Of a stretch of DNA of 11,506 nt, positions 5,975 to 11,506 are shown piece by piece. Position 1 is the first letter of the stretch, and every line of letters starts with the position of its first letter. The position numbers and the translations under genes are program-made. Source of the DNA: Gammaproteobacteria bacterium (lineage in GTDB: Bacteria; Pseudomonadota; Gammaproteobacteria; Pseudomonadales; Azotimanducaceae). The stretch is taken from NCBI GenBank assembly GCA_002715785.1, contig PBAA01000042.1:29925-41430 (forward strand), read 5' to 3'. A model generated the notes under the pieces. It made no database searches and was not told the DNA's origin. It saw only the letters and a program-made list of their open reading frames with translations.

Positions 5975-7165
5975 TTAATCACCTCCTAAGACAACGGTAC
6001 CGGCGCTGTGTCGACTGCCCAGCATGCCCCCGTTGCCATGCGCTACCGCAAGTTTCGCTCCCTCAACTTGGGCCGTACTCTCACCACGCAACTGCCGCGC
6101 CGCTTCGATCAGCAAGAAAATGCCACGCATACCAGGATGATTTGAGGATAGACCACCACCATCGGTGTTTAGAGCAGGGCCCTCACCGGGCCGATCGAAA
6201 CGAAGGCGGCCACCTTCGACCCAACGACCACCCTCGCCTTTTGGACAGAAGCCCAGGTCTTCGAGAATGGTAAGAACCGTGATGCTGAACGAGTCGTAGA
6301 TCATGGCAACATCCATCTCATCTGGGCCGACTCCGGCTTCCCCAAAACCAATAGGTCCCGATTGGACCGCCGCACTCGATGTAATGTCCGCCCCTCCCGC
6401 CGGGTACTTGGTAGCTTCACCTGTCCCCAAGATCCACACCGGCTTATGACGGCAATCGCGCGCCACATCCGGCGCCGCGATAACCACCGCGCCGCCTCCA
6501 TCCGAAATCATGCAGCATTCCAAAAGGTGCAATGGGTCAGCGATCATTCGTGAATTGACCACGTCGTCGATGGTTGTTTCCCGGATATCAAGGAACTCCA
6601 GATCTTCCATTGCGCGAACGGCGTCCGGGTTTCGCATCGCGTGGCAGCGAGTCGCCACAGAAATTTCTGCCAATTGTTCGCTGGTCGTACCAAATTCGAA
6701 CATGTGTCGATGTGCACACATCGCGTAATTTGCAATCAGGGTTAATCCAGCGAACGATTCGAGATTATCGGCTGGGTAACCTCCCATGCCGCGACCCCCA
6801 GTGCCAATTCGAGAAACGTTGCTGTGCGCAGTCGAGCCGTACGTCAACAACGCGACACGCGCTTTACCGGCAGCGATAGCTCGCCGCGCATGCGCCGCAT
6901 GAAATTGATATGAGCTTCCACCAACATTGGTGGTATCGATCACGGTCGGACTTAATCCAAAGTATTCGGCAATCGTTAACCCGCTAGCACCACCCTCACC
7001 CGCGTCATAAATACCGTCCACGTCGGACCAAGTAAGCCCGGCATCAGCAAGCGCTTTACTCGCACTTTCGGCCTTAATGTGAAGCGGAGAAAGTTCTCCC
7101 TCGACGTCACGAGATGGGAATTCATGGACACCGACAATCGCAGCATCACGTTGTTTAACAGACAC
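5975..7165 (-). CDS. SCP2-type thiolase-fold enzyme without the usual catalytic cysteine
   Basis: The 396-residue product has a complete thiolase fold of the SCP-X/acetyl-CoA acetyltransferase group: AAIVGVHEFPS at the N-terminus, GGSSYQFHAAHARRAIAAG at 82-100, CCMISDGGGAVVI at 217-229, NTDGGGLSSNHPGMRG at 333-348 and VAHGNGGMLG at 374-383. The position that carries the nucleophilic Cys in true thiolases reads VGGSSYQFH, with no Cys; the NEAF/HEAF-like motif reads IYDSF (Tyr 290), and the CxG position reads HGNGG (His 376). This pattern is shared with DUF35-dependent enzymes such as Ltp2, which are retro-aldolases rather than thiolases. With the adjacent DUF35 gene, an acyl-CoA aldolase or C-C lyase is the best inference; the substrate is unknown. 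It starts with GTG at 7165 with AAGGA 7 nt upstream, inside an inverted repeat. Confidence 0.88.
   Translation of the reverse strand: MSVKQRDAAIVGVHEFPSRDVEGELSPLHIKAESASKALADAGLTWSDVDGIYDAGEGGASGLTIAEYFGLSPTVIDTTNVGGSSYQFHAAHARRAIAAGKARVALLTYGSTAHSNVSRIGTGGRGMGGYPADNLESFAGLTLIANYAMCAHRHMFEFGTTSEQLAEISVATRCHAMRNPDAVRAMEDLEFLDIRETTIDDVVNSRMIADPLHLLECCMISDGGGAVVIAAPDVARDCRHKPVWILGTGEATKYPAGGADITSSAAVQSGPIGFGEAGVGPDEMDVAMIYDSFSITVLTILEDLGFCPKGEGGRWVEGGRLRFDRPGEGPALNTDGGGLSSNHPGMRGIFLLIEAARQLRGESTAQVEGAKLAVAHGNGGMLGSRHSAGTVVLGGD
5982..5987 (-). promoter_or_regulatory. Strong Shine-Dalgarno of the DUF35 gene
   Basis: A perfect AGGAGG on the minus strand lies 8 nt before the ATG at 5973 and inside the last codons of the thiolase. 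It fixes the DUF35 start and suggests strong translation matched to the thiolase. Confidence 0.85.
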
Positions 7166-7166
7166 G

Positions 7167-7242
7167 CGCGCATCCTTTACAGCGAGCCTGGAAGTCTACG
7201 AAATTACTAGAATCTAAGTCCAATGGGGATGCGCGGCTCGCT
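7167..7242 (-). promoter_or_regulatory. Candidate pseudoknot or two-state leader between copA and the thiolase
   Basis: Read 5'->3' on the minus strand, the gap after the copA stop contains A = AGCGAGCC (7242-7235), B = CGCGCATCC (7235-7227), A' = GGCTCGCT (7188-7181) and B' = GGATGCGCG (7175-7167). A/A' form 8 perfect pairs and B/B' 9 perfect pairs, in the crossing order A-B-A'-B'. A and B share one base. B' overlaps the GGA of the thiolase Shine-Dalgarno (AAGGA, 7177-7173) and ends one base before its GTG start codon. Forming B/B' would hide the ribosome site; A/A' alone would leave it open. A TTT before A could also pair with the AAA after A'. No U-tract follows, so this is not a standard terminator. 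The structure is visible by complementarity; regulation is inferred. Confidence 0.45.
7173..7177 (-). promoter_or_regulatory. Shine-Dalgarno of the thiolase gene
   Basis: AAGGA on the minus strand lies 7 nt before the GTG at 7165 and supports that start over the nearby out-of-frame ATG. Its GGA belongs to the B' arm of the inverted repeat described above. Confidence 0.65.
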
Positions 7243-7247
7243 AAACC

Positions 7248-9632
7248 TCACACGTTTGGCCGCCACGAACGCAATAGTAGGGAGTTGGCGACAACGCTGA
7301 CGCTTGACAATGCCATGGCGGCACCAGCGATCGTCGGGGTCAACGCTCCCGCCATCGCAAGAGGCATCGCCACAATGTTGTAGACAAATGCCCAGAAAAG
7401 ATTTTGTTTGATTTTGCGAAACGTACGCTGACTCGCGTCTATCGCTCCGGGGACCAAACGCGGGTCTGAACGCATCAGCGTGATTGCTGCCGTTTCCATA
7501 GCAACGTCAGTTCCTGAACCCATCGCAAAACCGACGCTCGCAACCGCTAACGCGGGACTATCGTTAACGCCATCGCCGACCATACCGACCGAAATTCCTT
7601 GCTCAATCCAGTCAGACAGCATTTGCGCCTTCCCTTCCGGGGAGACACCCCCATACGCCTCAACAATGCCCACTTCATCAGCAACCGATTGGACGACGGC
7701 TTGGGCATCACCCGAGACAATGACAGGTTCAATGTCCATTCCTAGCAGCTGCTCGACTGCCTCGGCAGCTTCGGCCCGCAGCGCATCGTAGATAGAAAAA
7801 GCACCAAGCACCTGGGTAGAGTCGGCCAGCCAGACCTTTGTGTCCGTTTCGTTTAAATCTTGTATCGACGGAACGATAAGCCCAGCTTCCCGCAGCATGG
7901 CGTCGTTGCCACACAAATAATGAGTCCCCGCGACCTGACCTTCGACTCCCTGGCCGACACGATTGACGAACCCGTCGCTTGGCCGTGTCGAAATCCCTTG
8001 CTCCTCGGCCGCCGTACACAGCGCCTTGGCCAACGGATGTTCGCTGTTTTGTTGAATCGCTGCCGCGATTTCGATCACACCACGTTCATCGGAACCTGCT
8101 AACGCGGTGACTTGTCGCACCCGCGGTTGCCCGAGGGTAAGTGTCCCCGTCTTATCGAAGACAATCCGCTTGAGCACCTGCGCTTCTTCGAGTGTGGAGA
8201 CATCTCGAATTAAGATTCCAGCGCGTGCCGCGGCGCCTGTTCCCGTCATGATCGCTGTCGGTGTCGCCAACCCCAACGCGCACGGACAGGCAATGACCAA
8301 AACCGAAACAGCAGCCAGTAACGCCACTTCAAGGTCACCGTAAAGTAAGAACCGGCCGGCTAAGGTGATGCCTGCGAGGATTAGAACGAGCGGTACGAAC
8401 CACACAGTGATTCGATCGACCAAGTTCTGCACCCGAGTCTTGCCCAGCTGAGCGCTTTCCACCAAGCGTACGATTGTTTGTAGCGTGGAATCGTCACCTA
8501 CCGTTAATGTTTCTATCTCCAACACACCGTTGATGTTGATCGAACCTCCCGTCACCGAATCGCCCTGTGACTTCAGCTGCGGCACACTTTCGCCGGTGAT
8601 CAGCGACTCATCCACCTCCGCTTCACCCTGAACGACTCTGCCGTCGACGGCGACACGGTCTCCCGGACGACACACCACCACATCGCCAACGCGCACTTCT
8701 GCAATCGGCCGCTCCTCCAAAACACCCATCGCCGTTTTCACCAAAGCAGTCTCCGGACGCAAGGACATGAGAGCTCGAACCGCCTCGCTCGTTGCCCGCT
8801 TCGCCTTGGCTTCGAGATACTTGCCAAGCAGTACTAAGGTAATCACGACCGCCGACGCTTCAAAAAAGAGTTGGCCTTCGGCCTCTTCGCCCAACGTAAT
8901 TAACAGGTACCAGCTATAGACATACGCGGCCGTGGTTCCTAGCACCACAAGCACGTCCATGTTAGTGCTACGACTCCTCAGGGCATTCAATGCTGCGCGG
9001 TAAAAACGAAGTCCAAGTACGAATTGGATCGGTGTCGCAAGCAGAACTTCGATCGCCGGTAACAGATGCAATTCGTTGTACCCCATAAATTGCAGCAACA
9101 TCTGGGCGACCAAGGGCAACGTCAACAACGAAGCAGCGATCACGTCGCGGCGATCACGGCGTAACTTCACCTCGCTCTGGTCGACATTTTCTTCTGCAAC
9201 AGGCACCAGCCCGTAGCCGGCGAGATTGACCGCATTAACGAGTTGCTCTTCATCGGTTACCCGTGCGGCGATCGTTACGCTGGCTCGTTCGAGCACCAGA
9301 TTCACGTCAGCTCGAATCACACCGGCGGTGTTCAACAAAGTCTCCTCAACGCGTTGAGCGCACGCACTGCACGTCATCCCGGTGACAACGAATTTCAGTA
9401 CTTCACGACCGACCTCAAACCCGGCTTCACGTACAGCCTTTATCACATGATCAAGATCCGTCGATTCGTCGTCGATAACGACCGCAGCACGTTCGAGCGA
9501 GAGATTGACCACGGCGTCACGCACGCCCGGAGTACCGCGCAACGATTCCTCAAGCCTGACCGCACAGCCGCTGCACGTCATACCCTCGATCGCCAGCGGC
9601 AACTCGCGCGATGCTGTGTTCTGTTTGTTCAC
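7248..9632 (-). CDS. copA: Cu+-exporting P1B-type ATPase
   Basis: CopA pumps Cu+ from the cytosol across the inner membrane using ATP. The 794-residue protein has two N-terminal heavy-metal-associated domains (GMTCSGC, Cys 20/23; GMTCSAC, Cys 88/91), then eight membrane segments and the ATPase core: TGES (346-349), CPC (449-451) in the sixth helix, DKTGT (493-497, phosphorylated Asp 493), SEHPLAKAL (His 532-Pro 533) and GDGVND (686-691). YN (751-752) and MxxSS (Met 773, Ser 776-777) in the last two helices complete the Cu+ set of the P1B-1 subgroup. The length is typical. It starts with GTG only 13 bp after the COX3-like stop, so the two are co-transcribed; the Shine-Dalgarno is poor, suggesting coupling. 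It may serve copper export, or copper delivery for oxidase assembly. Confidence 0.95.
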   Translation of the reverse strand: MNKQNTASRELPLAIEGMTCSGCAVRLEESLRGTPGVRDAVVNLSLERAAVVIDDESTDLDHVIKAVREAGFEVGREVLKFVVTGMTCSACAQRVEETLLNTAGVIRADVNLVLERASVTIAARVTDEEQLVNAVNLAGYGLVPVAEENVDQSEVKLRRDRRDVIAASLLTLPLVAQMLLQFMGYNELHLLPAIEVLLATPIQFVLGLRFYRAALNALRSRSTNMDVLVVLGTTAAYVYSWYLLITLGEEAEGQLFFEASAVVITLVLLGKYLEAKAKRATSEAVRALMSLRPETALVKTAMGVLEERPIAEVRVGDVVVCRPGDRVAVDGRVVQGEAEVDESLITGESVPQLKSQGDSVTGGSININGVLEIETLTVGDDSTLQTIVRLVESAQLGKTRVQNLVDRITVWFVPLVLILAGITLAGRFLLYGDLEVALLAAVSVLVIACPCALGLATPTAIMTGTGAAARAGILIRDVSTLEEAQVLKRIVFDKTGTLTLGQPRVRQVTALAGSDERGVIEIAAAIQQNSEHPLAKALCTAAEEQGISTRPSDGFVNRVGQGVEGQVAGTHYLCGNDAMLREAGLIVPSIQDLNETDTKVWLADSTQVLGAFSIYDALRAEAAEAVEQLLGMDIEPVIVSGDAQAVVQSVADEVGIVEAYGGVSPEGKAQMLSDWIEQGISVGMVGDGVNDSPALAVASVGFAMGSGTDVAMETAAITLMRSDPRLVPGAIDASQRTFRKIKQNLFWAFVYNIVAMPLAMAGALTPTIAGAAMALSSVSVVANSLLLRSWRPNV

Positions 9633-9645
9633 CCTAGATACACCA

Positions 9646-10293
9646 TTAGGTCGTAAGAAAGAGCGCCAGCATTCCTACCCAGACAAGCAGTAAGGAATGC
9701 CAATACACAGCACACAAGCCAAAATTTAGCGTTAAGTCGGACGCGTCCACTTTGTGTTGGATACGTATGGCAACCCGGACCCATGCCACCAACCCGCCGA
9801 CTAGATGACATCCGTGTACCGCCGTAATGAGATAGAAAAACGAGTTTGCAGGATTCGAAGAAACAAAATAGCCCATCCCGACAAGTTGCTTCCAAACGAT
9901 CGTTTGACCTGTCAAAAAAACCAACGTCAGGACACCCGCGAGCAAAAAAGCAAATTGTGCGCGATCCATCAAATCGCGGCGAATCGCGCTGCGCGCTTGT
10001 TGAAACGCAAGACTGCATAACACCAAAACACCGGTATTGATCCAGAGTAGCGGCGGCTCTGGCAACGCGACCCAATCCGTACTCAGAACAATCCGCATGT
10101 GGTAGGCGGCAACGAGCAGAAAAAATAGCACGCCCACGATCGCCAAAAAGACATACATGGCAACGGCACGACGATGTATCGGAAAAGTCGAACCCTGGTT
10201 AGACGCGGATCCGTCGGCCGTCTGAACCTGCCAAGGTTTTTCGACGAGTTGCCTGAATAACCCCAAAGCTGTCCTCACGCGTTGAGCGTACAT
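9646..10293 (-). CDS. Heme-copper oxidase subunit III-like membrane protein
   Basis: From the ATG at 10293 the protein has 215 residues; a GTG at 10323 would add ten. It has five membrane helices and the subunit III signatures: RRAVAMYVFLAIVGVLFFLL in helix 1, then ANSFFYLITAVHGCHLVGGL (residues 149-168) and, at the C-terminus, CAVYWHSLLLVWVGMLALFL (194-213) with the conserved YWH and late W. Subunit III stabilises and supports proton uptake of aa3/bo3-type oxidases; related single genes such as norE occur outside oxidase operons. Subunits I and II are not here: the gene immediately upstream is on the other strand. It leads the minus-strand run into copA. Whether it joins an oxidase encoded elsewhere or acts as an independent NorE-like protein cannot be decided from this window. 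Confidence 0.85.
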   Translation of the reverse strand: MYAQRVRTALGLFRQLVEKPWQVQTADGSASNQGSTFPIHRRAVAMYVFLAIVGVLFFLLVAAYHMRIVLSTDWVALPEPPLLWINTGVLVLCSLAFQQARSAIRRDLMDRAQFAFLLAGVLTLVFLTGQTIVWKQLVGMGYFVSSNPANSFFYLITAVHGCHLVGGLVAWVRVAIRIQHKVDASDLTLNFGLCAVYWHSLLLVWVGMLALFLTT

Positions 10294-10298
10294 CCGGA

Positions 10299-10304
10299 AG
10301 TATA
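10299..10304 (-). promoter_or_regulatory. Possible -10 element for the COX3-copA run
   Basis: TATACT on the minus strand (5/6 to TATAAT) ends 5 nt before the ATG at 10293. No convincing -35 is seen, and no Shine-Dalgarno precedes the ATG. If real, the message would be leaderless or nearly so; it also argues against the GTG at 10323. Confidence 0.25.
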
Positions 10305-10368
10305 GATGTGGTGACGGAAACACGAAACGAAAGGGTGACGTCTATCCGCCTGCTACTGCACCGGACTA

Positions 10369-10383
10369 GCCGCCCTCGGCGGC
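10369..10383. repeat. GC-rich perfect hairpin/palindrome in the divergent intergenic region
   Basis: GCCGCC-CTC-GGCGGC is a 6-bp perfect inverted repeat with a 3-nt loop. It lies between the divergent COX3-like and dioxygenase genes, about 9 bp upstream of the CATAAT element. It could be an operator for a regulator of the dioxygenase, or simply a GC-rich coincidence. Confidence 0.35.
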
Positions 10384-10392
10384 GGCATCGGG

Positions 10393-10398
10393 CATAAT
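10393..10398 (+). promoter_or_regulatory. Possible -10 element for the dioxygenase gene
   Basis: CATAAT (5/6 to TATAAT) ends 6 nt before the ATG at 10405. There is no Shine-Dalgarno and no recognisable -35; the GC-rich palindrome occupies that area. This arrangement is compatible with a leaderless transcript. Confidence 0.3.
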
Positions 10399-10404
10399 AG
10401 ATAG

Positions 10405-11256
10405 ATGAAGATTGAGCCGGTTACCGACGCCTTCGGTGCGGTGGTCACCGCCGTTTCTTTGGCGGCACTTTCCGACAACGAATTTCAAGCGGTTGAAACC
10501 GCGTGGTTTCGGTACGCCGTGCTGCTCTTTCCGGACCAGCATCTCACCGAATCAGAGCACTTTGCGTTTTCCCGACGCTTCGGCCGTCTCGAACGCGGGC
10601 TTCAGCTCGGTAGCCGCCCGAGTGCCGCCCGTATCGCTAACGTCGACACCAACAATCAATTGTTACTGCCTTCAAGTTTGCCGTCGCGATTTAATATCGG
10701 AAACTCGGTATGGCATACAGACAGTTCGTACAAAAGTACCGCGGCAAAAGCCTCACTTTTAGCAGCACACGTGGTTCCTGCTTCCGGTGGCGAAACCGAA
10801 TGGGCCGATATGCGTGCCGGATACGACGTTCTAGACGATTCGATGAAGGCATGGCTAGGGGACAAAACCGCGATCCATAGCTTCCGCTTCAGTCATGCTT
10901 GGCATGGCGGTCTGGAAATCTTAAACGATGAGGATTTAGCCAACTTGCCTCCCGTCGAACATCCGATCACTCAAGAGCATCCGGATAGCGGTCGCAAGAT
11001 CCTTTTCATCGGTCGACACGCAAGCCACATCGTCGGTCAACCCATTGCCGCAAGCCGAAAACTTCTACGGCGCCTGACCGATCAATCGGCACAATCACCG
11101 AGAACTTGGAAACACCAATGGAGTCCGGGAGACTTGGTAATCTGGGACAATCGGTGTGTACTGCACCGCGGTCACGCGTTCGATCCCCAACAAGCTCGTG
11201 TGATGGTGAGGACGACGGTTGCAGGCGACGCGCCAGACAACAAATGGGCCGCGTGA
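10405..11256 (+). CDS. TauD/TfdA-family Fe(II)/2-oxoglutarate dioxygenase
   Basis: The 283-residue protein is the usual length for TauD/TfdA enzymes, which hydroxylate small organic acids using Fe(II), O2 and 2-oxoglutarate. The iron ligands are visible: WHTDSSY gives His 104 and Asp 106, and CVLHRG gives the distal His 254. RVMVRTTVAGD (265-275) carries the Arg (probably Arg 269) that binds 2-oxoglutarate. Other family features are FPDQHLTESEHFAFSRRFG (42-60), GGETEWADMRAGYD (128-141) and SPGDLVIWDNR (240-250). It acts in the cytosol; homologues cleave taurine, 2,4-D and related acids, and the substrate here is unknown. It is divergent from the COX3-copA run and is followed by an LLM-class oxidoreductase 89 bp downstream, which may share its pathway. 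Confidence 0.93.
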   Translation: MKIEPVTDAFGAVVTAVSLAALSDNEFQAVETAWFRYAVLLFPDQHLTESEHFAFSRRFGRLERGLQLGSRPSAARIANVDTNNQLLLPSSLPSRFNIGNSVWHTDSSYKSTAAKASLLAAHVVPASGGETEWADMRAGYDVLDDSMKAWLGDKTAIHSFRFSHAWHGGLEILNDEDLANLPPVEHPITQEHPDSGRKILFIGRHASHIVGQPIAASRKLLRRLTDQSAQSPRTWKHQWSPGDLVIWDNRCVLHRGHAFDPQQARVMVRTTVAGDAPDNKWAA

Positions 11257-11334
11257 CGGGAAACCATGTTTCGGGCGTATAGTTATCCCGGTCGCTCGGA
11301 AGTCAGCTGCAAGATCGTAAAAAAACCCAAACGC

Positions 11335-11339
11335 AAGGA
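11335..11339 (+). promoter_or_regulatory. Shine-Dalgarno of the LLM oxidoreductase gene
   Basis: AAGGA ends 6 nt before the ATG at 11346, supporting that start. The preceding gap holds a run of seven A (11319-11325) and no convincing terminator. Confidence 0.65.
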
Positions 11340-11345
11340 TAGGTC

Positions 11346-11506
11346 ATGAAAATTGGATTATTTGGCATTGGTTCGGGCATTTGCGCTGATCCTCAAGTTG
11401 CTGCCGAAGTTGCACAGCACGCGGAGGCCAGTGGTCTTGACTCTCTTTGGACGGGCGAACACGTAGTCCTTCCGGAACCGCGGCAAGCCCCGTCTCCGGC
11501 AGACCC
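11346..11506 (+). CDS. LLM-class (luciferase-like) flavin/F420-dependent oxidoreductase, 3' end outside window
   Basis: Only the first 53 codons are present. The N-terminus begins MKIGLFGIGSGICADPQ, continues with AAEVAQHAEASGLDSLWTGE and then HVVLPEPRQAPSP. This is the characteristic first strand and helix of luciferase-like monooxygenases, closest by eye to the group usually annotated 'LLM class F420-dependent oxidoreductase'. These are TIM-barrel enzymes that use reduced FMN or F420; in proteobacteria FMN is the more likely cofactor, despite the annotation. The start is set by AAGGA 6 nt upstream. It lies downstream of the dioxygenase in the same direction, so an oxidative catabolic unit is possible. 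The rest of the gene, and so completeness, cannot be judged. Confidence 0.85.
   Translation, partial: MKIGLFGIGSGICADPQVAAEVAQHAEASGLDSLWTGEHVVLPEPRQAPSPAD

Noticed and set aside
7167..7242. Rho-independent terminator after copA
   Set aside because: The inverted repeats have long loops (46 nt and more) and no U-tract follows; a leader structure fits better.
9629..10075. Long minus-strand open frame (148 codons) overlapping the COX3-like gene
   Set aside because: It is an alternate frame of the COX3-like gene, Cys/Arg/Ser-rich with no family features, and its end overlaps the copA start; the COX3 frame has clear signatures.
11257..11345. Terminator after the dioxygenase gene
   Set aside because: Only weak hairpins (GAAAC-CAT-GTTTC; a CGGG/CCCG pair) are present, and the A-run is not placed directly after a stem.
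1..11506. Mobile element, CRISPR array, tRNA or toxin-antitoxin system
   Set aside because: No transposase, integrase, regularly spaced repeats, tRNA-like fold or small gene pair was seen; all neighbours look like chromosomal metabolic genes.

Overview
The window looks like an ordinary, densely packed bacterial chromosome segment. Gaps between genes are short, GC content looks moderate (about 50-55% by eye), and there are no IS elements, tRNAs, rRNAs, CRISPR arrays or phage genes. The gene families present (HupE/UreJ-like protein, NorM-type MATE pump, SCP2-type thiolase with DUF35 partner, orphan COX3-like subunit, TauD/TfdA dioxygenase, LLM-class oxidoreductase) suggest an aerobic Pseudomonadota, probably an environmental gammaproteobacterium. 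That placement is inference from gene content only.

Layout. (1) 1-1245, plus strand: the 3' part of a HupE/UreJ-type membrane protein, overlapping by ATGA a membrane-anchored periplasmic protein. (2) 1253-3233: a SAM-dependent methyltransferase (minus) and a MATE efflux pump (plus), arranged head to head with start codons that appear to share the tetramer CATG. (3) 3275-3601, minus: a lone adrenodoxin-type [2Fe-2S] ferredoxin. (4) 3669-5540, plus: a probable operon of coaE (dephospho-CoA kinase, TTG start), a PHP-domain phosphoesterase and a Zn-ribbon Nudix hydrolase. (5) 5545-10323, minus: a run transcribed in the order COX3-like subunit, copA (Cu+ P-type ATPase), SCP2-type thiolase lacking the usual nucleophilic cysteine, and its DUF35/OB-fold partner. 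(6) 10405 to the end, plus: a TauD/TfdA-type Fe(II)/2-oxoglutarate dioxygenase and the first 53 codons of an LLM-class (F420/FMN-type) oxidoreductase.

Functional themes. The thiolase/DUF35 pair, the dioxygenase, the LLM oxidoreductase and the ferredoxin fit oxidative catabolism of small organic or lipid-like acids. COX3-copA links copper transport to a heme-copper oxidase component whose other subunits are not here. coaE supplies CoA.

The most interesting structure that is not protein coding is the 82-nt gap between copA and the thiolase. Read on the minus strand, it holds two perfect inverted repeats (8 bp and 9 bp) in the crossing order A-B-A'-B', and B' covers the thiolase ribosome binding site. 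This could form a pseudoknot or a two-state switch. A second pattern is that several first-in-unit genes lack a Shine-Dalgarno and instead have a -10-like hexamer 5-7 nt before the start, as leaderless genes do, whereas most downstream genes have a Shine-Dalgarno at normal spacing or are translationally coupled. I did not find a convincing new multi-gene defence or mobile system.
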